The translations under genes were made by a program, and so were the position numbers. From positions 29,545-66,902 of the forward strand of contig JAADHC010000055.1 of NCBI GenBank assembly GCA_013152085.1: a stretch of 37,358 nucleotides of DNA, given 5' to 3'. Below the pieces are notes generated by a model. The model was given only the letters and a program-made list of their open reading frames with translations, was not told the DNA's origin and ran no database searches. Numbering within the stretch: position 1 is the stretch's first letter; the number at the start of each line of letters is the position of its first letter. Of this stretch, positions 19,872 through 29,036 are shown in pieces. This DNA comes from Chlorobiota bacterium. GTDB lineage: Bacteria > Bacteroidota > Bacteroidia > Bacteroidales > VadinHA17.

Positions 19872-21107
19872 TTATTCAAATTCGGATTCAAGAATTTTTC
19901 GAATTTCCCGGATGGTTTCTTCCTCAAGATCGGTACGTTTTACAAGGTCTTCGATAGAAAGTTCAAGAACACTTTTGGCTGTGTCGCAACCAATGGCTTT
20001 CAGTTCATCCAGGATCCAGCCGTCAATTTCATCGGCAAACTCTTCAAGGTTTACATCCTCATCCTCTTCCCCTCCTTCACGGTAAACATCGATTTCATAA
20101 CCGGTTAGCTGGCTTGCCAGACGGATATTCAGCCCGCCTTTACCAATAGCCAGGGATACCTCACTGGGTTTCAGATATACCTCGGCTCTTTTATCTTCTT
20201 CGTTAAGTTTAATGGAAGATATTTTTGCAGGACTCAATGCCCTTTGAATAAAGAGCTGCATGTTATTGGTGAAGTTAATTACATCAATGTTTTCATTTTT
20301 CAGTTCACGTACAATACCATGAATACGTGAACCTTTCATCCCGACACATGCTCCTACGGGATCAATTCTTTCGTCGTAGGACTCTACGGCAACTTTGGCC
20401 CGCTCGCCCGGAACCCGGACAATTTTTTTTATGGTGATCAGTCCGTCAAATATTTCAGGTACTTCAAGTTCGAAAAGTCTTTCAAGAAATACCGGCGAGG
20501 TTCTTGACAGGATAATCAACGGATTGTTGTTTTTCATCTCCACTTTGATAACCACCGCCCTCAGGGTATCCCCTTTGCGGAAAAAGTCAGAAGGTATCTG
20601 CTCTGCTTTAGGAAGGATCAGTTCATTTCCTTCATCATCGAGGACCAGAATCTCACGTTTCCAGATTTGATAAACTTCACCGACGACAATCTCACCAACC
20701 CGGTCTTTATATTTATCATATACATTGCTTTTCTCCAGATCCAGGATACGTGAAGTAAGATTCTGCCTTAATGACAGAATGGCTCTCCTGCCAAAATCTT
20801 TAAGTTTTACCTCATCCGTGACCTCTTCTCCGATTTCGTAATCATCATCAATTTTCTTAGCATCGGTAAGACTGATTTGCAGGTTGGGATCTTCCAGTTT
20901 GTCATCTTCGACAACTTCCCGGTTGCGCCAGATTTCAAAATCTCCCTTATCGATATTAATAATGATATCGAAATTTTCGTCAGTCCCGAATTTTTTCTTC
21001 AACATGCCCCTGAAAACATCTTCCAGGACACTCATCATGGTTGCCCGGTCGATATTCTTCAGCTCTTTAAATTCGGAAAAGGTATCTGTCAGGTTAATTG
21101 TATCCAT
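19872..21107 (-). CDS. nusA: Transcription termination/antitermination factor NusA
   Basis: A 411-residue RNA polymerase-binding factor that modulates pausing, termination and antitermination. It has the N-terminal polymerase-binding domain (about 1-130), an S1 domain (about 135-200, GEIVVGEVYQIWKREI) and two KH domains, with GACVGMKGSRI and AIGKGGLNIRLAS giving the two GxxG RNA-binding loops. A short C-terminal helix-hairpin-helix segment (SIEDLVKRTDLEEETI) closes the protein, and the repeated acidic domains of enteric NusA are absent. The start has a GGAGG site 4 bases upstream and lies 15 bp after rimP, giving tight coupling. Confidence 0.96.
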   Translation of the reverse strand: MDTINLTDTFSEFKELKNIDRATMMSVLEDVFRGMLKKKFGTDENFDIIINIDKGDFEIWRNREVVEDDKLEDPNLQISLTDAKKIDDDYEIGEEVTDEVKLKDFGRRAILSLRQNLTSRILDLEKSNVYDKYKDRVGEIVVGEVYQIWKREILVLDDEGNELILPKAEQIPSDFFRKGDTLRAVVIKVEMKNNNPLIILSRTSPVFLERLFELEVPEIFDGLITIKKIVRVPGERAKVAVESYDERIDPVGACVGMKGSRIHGIVRELKNENIDVINFTNNMQLFIQRALSPAKISSIKLNEEDKRAEVYLKPSEVSLAIGKGGLNIRLASQLTGYEIDVYREGGEEDEDVNLEEFADEIDGWILDELKAIGCDTAKSVLELSIEDLVKRTDLEEETIREIRKILESEFE

Positions 21108-21122
21108 AACACCTCCAAAAAA

Positions 21123-21587
21123 TTAATAAGTTATAATAATCATTGCTTTATCAATCTTGTCAAATGGAATCTCAATCGTTGAAGGTTCCGCGTTCGTATT
21201 TTTATCTTTTTTCTTATTCTTTTTCGCCTTTTTTTCAAGGATGATCTTTTTCCGGTCTACCCCGGTAAGTGTGCCCTTATATTCTGATCCGTCATTCAAT
21301 TTGATTTTTAATGATCTTCCGATATTCTTCCGGTATTGCTCCCAGACCTGTAAGGGCCTGTCCAGTCCGGGAGAAGATACCATCAATTCGAAATCTTCTT
21401 CGTCCCGGTTGAGGGACTTTTGTATAAAACGGGATATCTCTGCGCACTCTTTAATGGTAATGCCTTCCGTACGGTCAACAAATACCCGGATTATATTGCC
21501 TGGCTTAACCCCGATATAAACAATAAAAAAATCGTTTCCTCCCGGGTATTTTTCCAATACGGATCTTATATGTTCTTTTGATATCAT
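21123..21587 (-). CDS. rimP: Ribosome maturation factor RimP
   Basis: A 154-residue protein needed for 30S subunit maturation. The N-terminal alpha/beta domain includes VFVDRTEGITIKEC and the family hallmark VSSPGLDRPL. The C-terminal SH3-like domain includes GSEYKGTLTGV and a lysine-rich loop before IEIPFDKIDKA. The frame stays open well upstream, but ATG 21587 gives the family N-terminus (MISKEHIRSVLE) and lies after the promoter and leader hairpin, so it is chosen. It is the first gene of rimP-nusA-infB. The leader contains a terminator-like stem that may control the whole operon. Confidence 0.93.
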   Translation of the reverse strand: MISKEHIRSVLEKYPGGNDFFIVYIGVKPGNIIRVFVDRTEGITIKECAEISRFIQKSLNRDEEDFELMVSSPGLDRPLQVWEQYRKNIGRSLKIKLNDGSEYKGTLTGVDRKKIILEKKAKKNKKKDKNTNAEPSTIEIPFDKIDKAMIIITY

Positions 21588-21592
21588 CCTAT

Positions 21593-21616
21593 AAAAACAG
21601 GGGACACTGTCCCCTG
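21593..21616 (-). promoter_or_regulatory. Terminator-like hairpin in the rimP-nusA-infB leader
   Basis: On the - strand CAGGGGAC-AGT-GTCCCCTG (21616 to 21598) forms a perfect 8-bp GC-rich stem followed at once by TTTTT (21597-21593), then ATAGG and the rimP ATG. It sits between the promoter (21643-21674) and the gene, where an attenuator would lie. A short upstream GGACA could compete for the TGTCC of the right arm. Regulation is inferred. It could also be a dispersed palindrome that landed here. Confidence 0.55.
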
Positions 21617-21642
21617 AAATCAATCTGTCCACAAGTCGGGCG

Positions 21643-21674
21643 CAAAAATAGTTGTTTTTATCAAAACAAACAAA
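21643..21674 (-). promoter_or_regulatory. Near-consensus promoter for rimP-nusA-infB
   Basis: Read on the - strand, TTTG (21674-21671) is followed after 20 bp by TATTTTTG (21650-21643), a good match to the Bacteroidota -33 TTTG and -7 TAnnTTTG pair. It predicts a leader of roughly 50 nt before rimP containing the hairpin at 21598-21616. Confidence 0.65.
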
Positions 21675-21710
21675 TATTGCGCTTTTATGAAATCTTTTGC
21701 TGCGGCTGCT

Positions 21711-21718
21711 TATCTTTG
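21711..21718 (+). promoter_or_regulatory. Putative -7 promoter element for the HD phosphohydrolase gene
   Basis: TATCTTTG matches TAnnTTTG, divergent from the rimP promoter 60 bp away. It lies inside the longest possible reading frame of the downstream gene, which argues that translation starts later, at about 21786. Confidence 0.5.
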
Positions 21719-21785
21719 TACAAATGCTTCTGATGCGACAACAGGGGACTTTGAGATAATCCGGTTTTTTCAAAACAGGTGTATT

Positions 21786-23042
21786 TTGGAGAAAAGAGCC
21801 AGAAATAAACGAAAGATTTTTAATGATCCGGTTTACGGATTTATTCATATTCCTGATCCGCTTATCTTTGATTTGATCGAACATCCGTATTTTCAACGTT
21901 TGCGCAGGATCAGACAACTCGGGCTTACCGCGCTGGTTTATCCCGGGGCCAATCATACCCGTTTCCAGCATAGTCTCGGAGCCATGCACCTGATGACCCA
22001 GGCGATACAGACACTTCGGGGGAAAGGAGTGGATATCTCTGATGAAGAAGCACTTTCGGCCCAGATAGCCATTCTGTTGCATGATATTGGCCATGGGCCT
22101 TTTTCACATGCCCTCGAAGAATCTATTATCCATGATCTTTCGCACGAAGACCTGTCCCTGATGATGATGGAAACACTGAATGATCAGTTTGATGGGAAAC
22201 TGGCTAAAGCTATACGGATATTTAAAGGGAATTACCCCAGGAATTTTCTGTCACAGCTGATTGTCGGCCAGTTGGATATGGATCGTCTGGATTATATCCA
22301 GCGGGACAGTTTCTTTTCCGGCGTAGCTGAAGGAACGGTAGGCTTCGACCGGATCATCAAAATGCTTCATGTTTTTAATAATGAACTGGTCATTGAAGAA
22401 AAAGGTATTTATTCGGTCGAAAAATTTATACTTGCCCGGCGCCTCTTGTACTGGCAGGTATATTTTCACAAAACCGTTGTTTCGGCTGAACATCTGCTGG
22501 TAAAAATTTTAAAACGCGCAGAACAATTGGCAAAGGAAGGGGTACCCCTTTTTACAACGCCTTCCCTTGCCTTTTTTCTTGGAAACCCTTTTAATGCGGC
22601 AGCTATACTCCGGAGTTCGTCCCATGAAAAAAAAGAATTTCTCGATACTTTTTCCATGCTTGATGATAATGACATTTTGGTAGCTGCCAAAGTCTGGTCA
22701 GATCATGATGATCCGGTTTTATCCGATCTTTGCCACCGGTTGATCAATCGCAACCTTTTTCAAATTGAAATACAGGGTCAACCTTTTGATAAGGAAAGGG
22801 TTGAAAAAATATCCGCTGAAGTCCTTAAAAAAACGGGTATCCCTAAACAGGATATCGGCTACTTTGTATTTACGGATGCAATCAGCAATTTTGCCTATTC
22901 ACTGGTTGATCACCAGATAAAGATACTGGGGAAAGACAATACGGTAACCGATATTACCGGGGTATCCGATATCCTCGACCAGGCCATTATCTCCCGCATC
23001 GTGCATAAATACATCCTTTGTTATCCTAAAATGAACGATTAA
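21786..23042 (+). CDS. HD domain phosphohydrolase (dNTPase/SAMHD1-like)
   Basis: A protein of about 418 residues with an HD metal-dependent phosphohydrolase domain in its N-terminal half. Motifs are LEHPYFQRLRRI-like (here IEHPYFQRLRRIRQLG), NHTRFQHSLG (H57, H62 from this start), the HD pair in LLHDIGHGPFSH (H99, D100) and, later, QLDMDRLDYIQRDSF. The arrangement resembles dGTPase and SAMHD1-type enzymes, which hydrolyse dNTPs, but the substrate cannot be read from sequence. ATG 21687 is in frame but precedes the promoter-like TATCTTTG. Residues before TTG 21786 look non-conserved, while those after it read KRARNKRKIFNDPVYGF, a usual beginning for the family. lpxD follows after 20 bp. Confidence 0.85.
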   Translation: MEKRARNKRKIFNDPVYGFIHIPDPLIFDLIEHPYFQRLRRIRQLGLTALVYPGANHTRFQHSLGAMHLMTQAIQTLRGKGVDISDEEALSAQIAILLHDIGHGPFSHALEESIIHDLSHEDLSLMMMETLNDQFDGKLAKAIRIFKGNYPRNFLSQLIVGQLDMDRLDYIQRDSFFSGVAEGTVGFDRIIKMLHVFNNELVIEEKGIYSVEKFILARRLLYWQVYFHKTVVSAEHLLVKILKRAEQLAKEGVPLFTTPSLAFFLGNPFNAAAILRSSSHEKKEFLDTFSMLDDNDILVAAKVWSDHDDPVLSDLCHRLINRNLFQIEIQGQPFDKERVEKISAEVLKKTGIPKQDIGYFVFTDAISNFAYSLVDHQIKILGKDNTVTDITGVSDILDQAIISRIVHKYILCYPKMND

Positions 23043-23062
23043 CTCAAAAAAAAAAATAGATT

Positions 23063-24097
23063 ATGGAGTATACAATAAAAATGATTGCCGATTTTCTTGG
23101 TGGCACTATTGAAGGGAATCCCGATAAAATCATCCGGGGTTTTGCAAAAATTGAAGAGGGGAAAGAGGGCGACCTGACATTTCTTGCCAATCCTGCATAC
23201 ACACGTTTTATTTTTACGACAGGTGCTTCTGCGGTTATTGTGAATCGTGATTTTAAGCCTGATAAAAAGATCGGAGCCACCCTGATCCGGGTGGATAATG
23301 CGTATGAAGCCCTGGCGCAATTACTGACATTCCAGGAACAACAAAAAGAGAAACCGAAAGGCATTCATAAACTTGCTTTTTTGGATCAGGGGGTTCACGT
23401 GGGGGAAGATGCCTTTATCGGGGCTTTTGCCTTTGTCGGTAAGAATGTTACACTCGGGAATAACGTAATCATCTATCCACAGGTTTATGTCGGTGACCAT
23501 GTGACCATCGGGGAAGGAACCGTTCTTCATCCCGGAGTTCGGATTTATCATGATTGCCGTATTGGAAAAAATTGCATCGTACATGCCGGTACGGTGATCG
23601 GTTCGGACGGCTTCGGATTTGCTCCGAAGTCAGATAAAAATTACCGGAAGATACCCCAGGTGGGAAAGGTTATTCTTGAAGATGATGTGGAAATCGGTGC
23701 CAACGTAACCATTGACAGGGCTACTATGGGCGCTACCGTGATTCATCATGGGGTTAAACTTGATAACCTGATTCAGGTTGCCCATAATGTGGAGATTGGT
23801 AAAAACACGGTTATGGCAGCACAAACCGGGATTGCCGGATCGACAAAAATTGGCAGCAATTGTATGTTTGGCGGACAGGTGGGTATCAGCGGACACCTGC
23901 ATATCGCCGATGGTGTGAAAATCGCAGCCAAAACCGGTGTCCCCTCCACCATAAAGAAAGAAAACATGATCATCGAAGGGATCCCCGCACTGCCCCGGCT
24001 TGAGTTTCAGCGTTCCTTTATCTGTTTCAAACGTTTACCTGACCTGGTCAAACGGCTTGAAAAACTGGAAACATTGCTTGAAGAAAAAAAATCCTGA
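23063..24097 (+). CDS. lpxD: UDP-3-O-acylglucosamine N-acyltransferase
   Basis: A 344-residue left-handed beta-helix acyltransferase that adds the second acyl chain (from acyl-ACP) to UDP-3-O-acylglucosamine in lipid A synthesis. The N-terminal uridine-binding domain (about 1-100) is followed by many hexapeptide repeats (IGxxxxIxPG-like, for example [15 protein letters not shown]) and a C-terminal helical extension. The catalytic histidine is H241 in VAHNVEIG. It begins 20 bp after the HD gene and heads the lpxD, lpxC-fabZ, lpxA cluster, though the 133-bp gap to lpxC suggests a separate or additional promoter there. Confidence 0.96.
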   Translation: MEYTIKMIADFLGGTIEGNPDKIIRGFAKIEEGKEGDLTFLANPAYTRFIFTTGASAVIVNRDFKPDKKIGATLIRVDNAYEALAQLLTFQEQQKEKPKGIHKLAFLDQGVHVGEDAFIGAFAFVGKNVTLGNNVIIYPQVYVGDHVTIGEGTVLHPGVRIYHDCRIGKNCIVHAGTVIGSDGFGFAPKSDKNYRKIPQVGKVILEDDVEIGANVTIDRATMGATVIHHGVKLDNLIQVAHNVEIGKNTVMAAQTGIAGSTKIGSNCMFGGQVGISGHLHIADGVKIAAKTGVPSTIKKENMIIEGIPALPRLEFQRSFICFKRLPDLVKRLEKLETLLEEKKS

Positions 24098-24230
24098 TAC
24101 AGGGATGTTTTTCAGAGCTTCTTCCTTCCGTAGGAGACATTTTTTTGAATTTTGCCTGTTTTTGAATTTGCCTTTCCGGTTTTTCTAATTTTTGTATCTT
24201 GCGCCCGTTAATATTAAGCCTTACAGACGA

Positions 24231-25628
24231 ATGTCAGAGAAACAGAAAACGATTACTTCCGAAATATCACTCACAGGCAAAGGATTACATACAGGTATTG
24301 ATGTAACGTTAACCTTTAAACCGGCATCTGCCGGGCATGGCTATGTTTTTTGCCGTTCCGACCTCCCGGATAAACCGCTGATCCATGCCGTTGCCGAAAA
24401 TGTTGTCGAGACCACCCGTGGAACAACCCTCGAAGAAAACGGTGTAAAAGTGGCAACCATCGAACATGTGTTGGCTGCACTTAATGGTTTGGGGATAGAT
24501 AATGCCCTGATTGAGATCAAGGGACCCGAAGCCCCGATTATGGGAGGAAGCTCTCTTAAATTTGTGGAAGCCCTCCGCAAAGCCGGAATTAAAGAACTTG
24601 ATGCGGAAAAAGATTATTTTATCGTAACAGAGAAAATTACCTTTTCGGACGAAGAAAGAGGGGCTGACCTGATCGTGTATCCGGATGACCATCTGAGTAT
24701 TAATGTTTTGATAGATTATAACTCCAGAGTTCTGGGTAACCAGTATGCCATCCTGAACCATCCCGAAGAATTTGAACGCGAGATTGCAAACTGCCGGACA
24801 TTTGTCTTTTTTCATGAACTGGAGGGTCTGGCCCGGATGAATAAGATCAAAGGCGGGGACATGGATAATGCCATTGTGATCCTGGACCGAAAAGTTGAGC
24901 AGGCAGAAATTGACCGGATTGCCGATCTCTTTCACAAGCCTCATATTAAAGCCAATTCAGAAGGAGTGCTCAATAATATTGATTTGCATTATCCCAACGA
25001 ACCGGCACGTCATAAACTGCTCGACCTGATGGGAGACATTGCCCTGGTTGGAAAACCATTAAAAGGTAAAATTGTGGCTACCCGTCCGGGACATAAAGCC
25101 AATACCGAATTCGCCCGGTTAATCCGGCAGGCCATCAAGAAAGCAAATGCAAAAAAAGATATTCCGGTTTACGACCCGACCATCCCACCGGTAATGGATG
25201 TGCTGGAGATCAGAAGACGGCTGCCACATCGCTATCCTTTCCTGCTGGTGGATAAGATCATTAAACTTGATGAGGAAGGTATCGTTGGCATAAAGAATCT
25301 TACGTATAATGAACAGTTTTTCCAGGGACATTTCCCTGAAGAGCCTGTTATGCCCGGAGTGATGCAGATCGAAGCCATGGCACAGGTAGGAGGGGTTCTT
25401 GTGTTAAGTACGGTTCCGGATCCGGAGAATTATTCTACCTATTTCTTAAAAATAGAAAGAGTTAAATTCAAAAGCAAGGTGGTTCCCGGAGATACTTTAA
25501 TCTTTAAACTGGTCTTTTCCGAACCGATGCGTCGGGGAATTGTGACCATGTACGGCCGTGCCTATGTCGGAAACAAACTGGTGATGGAGGGAGAAATGAT
25601 GGCTCAGATCGTCAAAAATAAATCATAA
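24231..25628 (+). CDS. lpxC-fabZ: Fused UDP-3-O-acyl-N-acetylglucosamine deacetylase / 3-hydroxyacyl-ACP dehydratase
   Basis: A 465-residue fusion. Residues 1 to about 305 are LpxC, the zinc deacetylase that commits the pathway to lipid A: IEHV gives E78 and H79, ARHKLLDLMGD gives H261 and D265, and RPGHK gives H288, all at family spacing. Residues about 320-465 are FabZ, which dehydrates 3-hydroxyacyl-ACP: LPHRYPFLLVDKI, then GHFPEEPVMPGVMQIEAMAQ with the H367/E381 catalytic pair. Both sites look intact. The fusion is known in Bacteroidota and joins two enzymes competing for 3-hydroxyacyl-ACP. The earlier TTG at 24192 overlaps a promoter-like TATCTT stretch and was not used. Confidence 0.95.
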   Translation: MSEKQKTITSEISLTGKGLHTGIDVTLTFKPASAGHGYVFCRSDLPDKPLIHAVAENVVETTRGTTLEENGVKVATIEHVLAALNGLGIDNALIEIKGPEAPIMGGSSLKFVEALRKAGIKELDAEKDYFIVTEKITFSDEERGADLIVYPDDHLSINVLIDYNSRVLGNQYAILNHPEEFEREIANCRTFVFFHELEGLARMNKIKGGDMDNAIVILDRKVEQAEIDRIADLFHKPHIKANSEGVLNNIDLHYPNEPARHKLLDLMGDIALVGKPLKGKIVATRPGHKANTEFARLIRQAIKKANAKKDIPVYDPTIPPVMDVLEIRRRLPHRYPFLLVDKIIKLDEEGIVGIKNLTYNEQFFQGHFPEEPVMPGVMQIEAMAQVGGVLVLSTVPDPENYSTYFLKIERVKFKSKVVPGDTLIFKLVFSEPMRRGIVTMYGRAYVGNKLVMEGEMMAQIVKNKS

Positions 25629-25629
25629 A

Positions 25630-26406
25630 ATGATCCATAAGCTTTCTGATATACATCCCGAAGCCACTATGGGTAATAAGGTTACAATCGAGGCTTTCAG
25701 CTCAATTGCCAGGGATGTTGTGATCGGGGACGGTACCTGGATCGGCCCGAATGTCACCATTATGGAAGGAACACGTATCGGAAAACGTTGCCGGATATTC
25801 CCGGGAGCTGTTATCGGTGCCATTCCCCAGGACCTGAAATTCGAAGGTGAAAAAACTACTGTGGAAATCGGCGATAATACCACCATACGTGAGTTTGTTA
25901 CCCTGAACCGCGGAACCAAAGCGGCCGGCAAAACCATAGTGGGTTCCAATACCCTGTTAATGGCCTATGTACATATTGCACATGATTGTGTCGTGGGGAA
26001 TCAGTGTATCATGGTAAACAATGCCTCGCTGGCTGGAGAGGTCCATGTGGGCGATTGGGCTATTCTCGGGGGAGGTACCCTGGTGCACCAGTTTGTACAC
26101 ATCGGCAAACATGCTTTCCTGGGAGGAGGATCCAAAGCCCGTAAAGATGTCCCTCCTTATGTTAAAGCAGACAGGGATCCGCTGATGTACATGGGACTCA
26201 ACAGTATCGGCTTGCGCCGTCGCGGTTTTAGTAATGAAAAAATCAATGAAATTCAGGAAATGTATCGCAATATATACCTCCGCGGGCTGATCATTTCAAA
26301 AGCCATTGAAAAAATCGAAGAAGATTTTCCGGCATCCGAAGAGAAAGATGAAGTACTTAGCTTTATCAAACGTTCTTCCCGGGGGATCATACGCGGTCCC
26401 GAATAA
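25630..26406 (+). CDS. lpxA: UDP-N-acetylglucosamine O-acyltransferase
   Basis: A 258-residue left-handed beta-helix enzyme that transfers 3-hydroxyacyl from ACP to UDP-GlcNAc, the first step of lipid A synthesis. Hexapeptide repeats fill the first 190 residues and a helical C-terminal domain follows (NEKINEIQEMYRNIYL). The catalytic histidine is H118 in HIAHDCVVG. The start lies one base after the lpxC-fabZ stop, implying translational coupling and coordinated supply of LpxA product to LpxC. The stop codon directly touches the stop codon of thiL on the opposite strand. Confidence 0.97.
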   Translation: MIHKLSDIHPEATMGNKVTIEAFSSIARDVVIGDGTWIGPNVTIMEGTRIGKRCRIFPGAVIGAIPQDLKFEGEKTTVEIGDNTTIREFVTLNRGTKAAGKTIVGSNTLLMAYVHIAHDCVVGNQCIMVNNASLAGEVHVGDWAILGGGTLVHQFVHIGKHAFLGGGSKARKDVPPYVKADRDPLMYMGLNSIGLRRRGFSNEKINEIQEMYRNIYLRGLIISKAIEKIEEDFPASEEKDEVLSFIKRSSRGIIRGPE

Positions 26407-27444
26407 TCATTTCAGCGCATCCCATCCCTGTGCCTGCAGTTCAATCTCACTTCCCGATGAAGATACCAGTTTTGTTCCCTGTTCTTTTGAGGTGATGTGT
26501 CCTACCGGAAAGATCCCTTGTTCCTGCATTACCTTTTCGTAGTCGGCAGGACGGAGTGTAAATAACAGTTCATAATCTTCTCCGCCATTGAGGGCGGCAA
26601 TCAACGGTTCCAGTCCGAATTCCTTTGCCGTAGATTCCGTTTCCCGGTCAATGGGAATTTTATCCTGGTATATCCTGCACCCTGTATCCGATTGTTCACA
26701 GATATGTAATGCTTCCGAAGAAAGTCCGTCCGATATGTCAATCATGGCTGTCGGCCGGATATTATAATTTTCCAGTAGTGGTGCCAGATCCTTTCTGGCC
26801 TCAGGTTTAAGTTGGCGTTCCACAACGTAGCGGTATTTGTCTAACTCCGGTTTCAGCGAAGGATCATCCTGAAAAAGCTTATTTTCACGTTTGAGTACCT
26901 GAAGACCTGTGTAAGCAGCTCCCAGGTCTCCGGTGACACAAAGAATATCATGTTCGCCGGCGCCTTTCCGTAATACCGGGTATTTGCCTACTTCACCTAT
27001 GGCCGTAATGCTGATCGTCAGCCCCGTCATCGATGAGGAAGTGTCACCACCAACCATATCCACACCGTAATGCCTGCAAGCCAGGGCAATGCCTTCGTAA
27101 AGCGATTCCAGATGTTCGACCCTGAACTTGTTGGAGACCCCTATCGAAACGATGATCTGTGTCGGCCTGGCCATCATGGCGTAAACATCCGACAGGTTAA
27201 CCACAACAGCTTTATATCCCAGATGTTTTAAAGGCACATACATCAGGTTGAAATGAACCCCTTCCAGCAACAGATCAGAAGTGATAACTATCTGCTCCTG
27301 TTGCGGTCTGATCACCGCAGCATCGTCACCTACACCTAAAACAGAACCTTTTTGATGCAAAGGAAATGCTCCCGTTAAATGCCTGATCAGACCAAATTCC
27401 CCGTATTCCGATATCGGAGTCCCTTCACTACTAAATGTTGCCAT
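26407..27444 (-). CDS. thiL: Thiamine-monophosphate kinase
   Basis: A 345-residue kinase that phosphorylates thiamine monophosphate to thiamine diphosphate, the active cofactor. ATP- and metal-binding motifs of the ThiL/PurM fold are present in order: GVGDDAAVI (about 38-46), GGDTSSSMTGL, ITAIGEV, DISDGLSSE and GGEDYELLF. The start ATG 27444 is preceded by AGGA at a sensible distance. It is a single gene convergent to lpxA and divergent from sufB. No TPP riboswitch is evident in its short upstream region. Confidence 0.95.
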   Translation of the reverse strand: MATFSSEGTPISEYGEFGLIRHLTGAFPLHQKGSVLGVGDDAAVIRPQQEQIVITSDLLLEGVHFNLMYVPLKHLGYKAVVVNLSDVYAMMARPTQIIVSIGVSNKFRVEHLESLYEGIALACRHYGVDMVGGDTSSSMTGLTISITAIGEVGKYPVLRKGAGEHDILCVTGDLGAAYTGLQVLKRENKLFQDDPSLKPELDKYRYVVERQLKPEARKDLAPLLENYNIRPTAMIDISDGLSSEALHICEQSDTGCRIYQDKIPIDRETESTAKEFGLEPLIAALNGGEDYELLFTLRPADYEKVMQEQGIFPVGHITSKEQGTKLVSSSGSEIELQAQGWDALK

Positions 27445-27495
27445 ATTCCTGTCTTTTTTATATTAAAAATCATAAACAGCAAAAGGTAATTTTTG

Positions 27496-27503
27496 TATCT
27501 TTG
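27496..27503 (+). promoter_or_regulatory. Putative -7 promoter element for the suf operon
   Basis: TATCTTTG matches TAnnTTTG and lies 56 bp before the sufB ATG, in the 115-bp divergent gap with thiL. The -33 region is AT-rich without a good TTTG at the usual spacing. No operator palindrome for an iron-sulfur regulator was recognised. Confidence 0.5.
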
Positions 27504-27559
27504 CGCTTATTTAGATTAAATATAAATAAGCAGATCCATACCATATTGGGGACAAAATT

Positions 27560-29008
27560 ATGGAAAAAGATCAGGATAAGATAATCAGTGAGGTAACCGG
27601 GTCGGAATATAAATACGGATTTACTTCCGATATTGAGATGGATACCTTGCCTAAAGGGCTGAATGAAAATATTATACACGAAATCTCCCGCAGAAAGAAC
27701 GAGCCTGAATTTATGCTTGAATTCAGGCTGAAAGCATACAGGCATTGGCTGAAAATGGAAATGCCGGAATGGGCACATCTTAAAATCCCGGAAATTGATT
27801 ACCAGGATATTATTTATTATGCCGTACCCAAGGCAAAACCCAATCTGGAGAGTATGGATGAGGTTGATCCCGAAATCAGGGAGACTTTTACCAAACTGGG
27901 GATACCTCTTGAAGAACAAAAACGGCTTTCAGGAGTGGCTGTGGATGCCGTGATGGATAGTGCATCGGTGAAGACCACCTTTCAGGAGAGCCTGGCTGAA
28001 CTTGGGATCATTTTTTGTTCGATGAGTGAAGCAATCGTAAAATACCCGGATCTTATAAAAAAATATCTGGGTTCGGTAGTCCCGTATACAGATAACTTTT
28101 TTGCAGCCTTGAATTCTGCGGTTTTCAGCGACGGTTCATTTGTTTATATTCCCAAAGGGGTGCGCTGCCCGATGGAATTGTCTACTTATTTCCGGATCAA
28201 TGCGGCCAATACCGGGCAGTTTGAACGAACCCTGATTATAGCCGATGATGACAGTTATGTCAGTTATCTCGAAGGTTGTACGGCCCCTATGCGCGATAAA
28301 AACCAGTTGCATGCTGCCATTGTGGAAATCATTACCCACGAAAATGCCGGGGTGAAATATTCAACCGTGCAAAATTGGTATCCCGGGGATAAAGATGGCA
28401 AAGGAGGCATATACAATTTTGTTACCAAGCGGGGTTTGTGCAAGGGAAATCATTCCAAGATTTCATGGACACAGGTCGAAACCGGTTCGGCCATAACCTG
28501 GAAATATCCCAGTACCATCCTGAAAGGGGATTATTCGAAGGGCGAATTTTATTCGGTAGCTGTAACCAACAATTATCAGCAGGCCGATACAGGTACCAAA
28601 ATGATGCATATCGGGAGAAATACACGGAGTCTGATTGTGTCCAAAGGAATCTCTGCCGGACGAAGCAATAACAGTTATCGCGGATTGGTGAAAGTAACCA
28701 AAGGAGCGGAAAATGCGCGAAATTATTCACAATGTGACTCTTTGCTGATCGGTGGCCAGTGCGGGGCCCATACGTTTCCCTATATCGAGGTTGATAATAA
28801 AACGGCGGTTGTCGAACATGAAGCAACTACCTCGAAGATCGGGGAAGACCAGATTTTTTACTGTAACCAGCGGGGCATCTCTACCGAAGATGCCGTCGGA
28901 ATGATCGTAAACGGATATGCCAAAGAGGTGTTAAACCAGTTGCCGATGGAATTTGCGGTTGAAGCACAAAAGCTCCTGCAGATCAGCCTTGAGGGTAGTG
29001 TAGGATAA
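27560..29008 (+). CDS. sufB: Fe-S cluster assembly scaffold SufB
   Basis: A 482-residue scaffold subunit of the SufBCD complex, on which nascent [4Fe-4S] clusters are built in the cytoplasm. The conserved beta-helix core includes [20 protein letters not shown] (about 190-210), [19 protein letters not shown] and the C-terminal cluster-ligand region [14 protein letters not shown], followed by [22 protein letters not shown]. Length and motifs are typical. It is the first gene of sufB-C-D-S-E-DUF59, with sufC starting 28 bp downstream. Confidence 0.97.
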   Translation: MEKDQDKIISEVTGSEYKYGFTSDIEMDTLPKGLNENIIHEISRRKNEPEFMLEFRLKAYRHWLKMEMPEWAHLKIPEIDYQDIIYYAVPKAKPNLESMDEVDPEIRETFTKLGIPLEEQKRLSGVAVDAVMDSASVKTTFQESLAELGIIFCSMSEAIVKYPDLIKKYLGSVVPYTDNFFAALNSAVFSDGSFVYIPKGVRCPMELSTYFRINAANTGQFERTLIIADDDSYVSYLEGCTAPMRDKNQLHAAIVEIITHENAGVKYSTVQNWYPGDKDGKGGIYNFVTKRGLCKGNHSKISWTQVETGSAITWKYPSTILKGDYSKGEFYSVAVTNNYQQADTGTKMMHIGRNTRSLIVSKGISAGRSNNSYRGLVKVTKGAENARNYSQCDSLLIGGQCGAHTFPYIEVDNKTAVVEHEATTSKIGEDQIFYCNQRGISTEDAVGMIVNGYAKEVLNQLPMEFAVEAQKLLQISLEGSVG

Positions 29009-29036
29009 TAAAAAATCAAAAAGTAAAAAACACGGA

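Noticed and set aside
21588-22094. Upstream extension of rimP on the - strand
   Set aside because: The frame is open, but the extension runs through the promoter and opposite the conserved HD gene. The family N-terminus begins at 21587.
24192-24230. TTG start 13 codons upstream of lpxC-fabZ
   Set aside because: The stretch overlaps promoter-like sequence. ATG 24231 gives the normal LpxC N-terminus, and catalytic residues then fall at standard positions.
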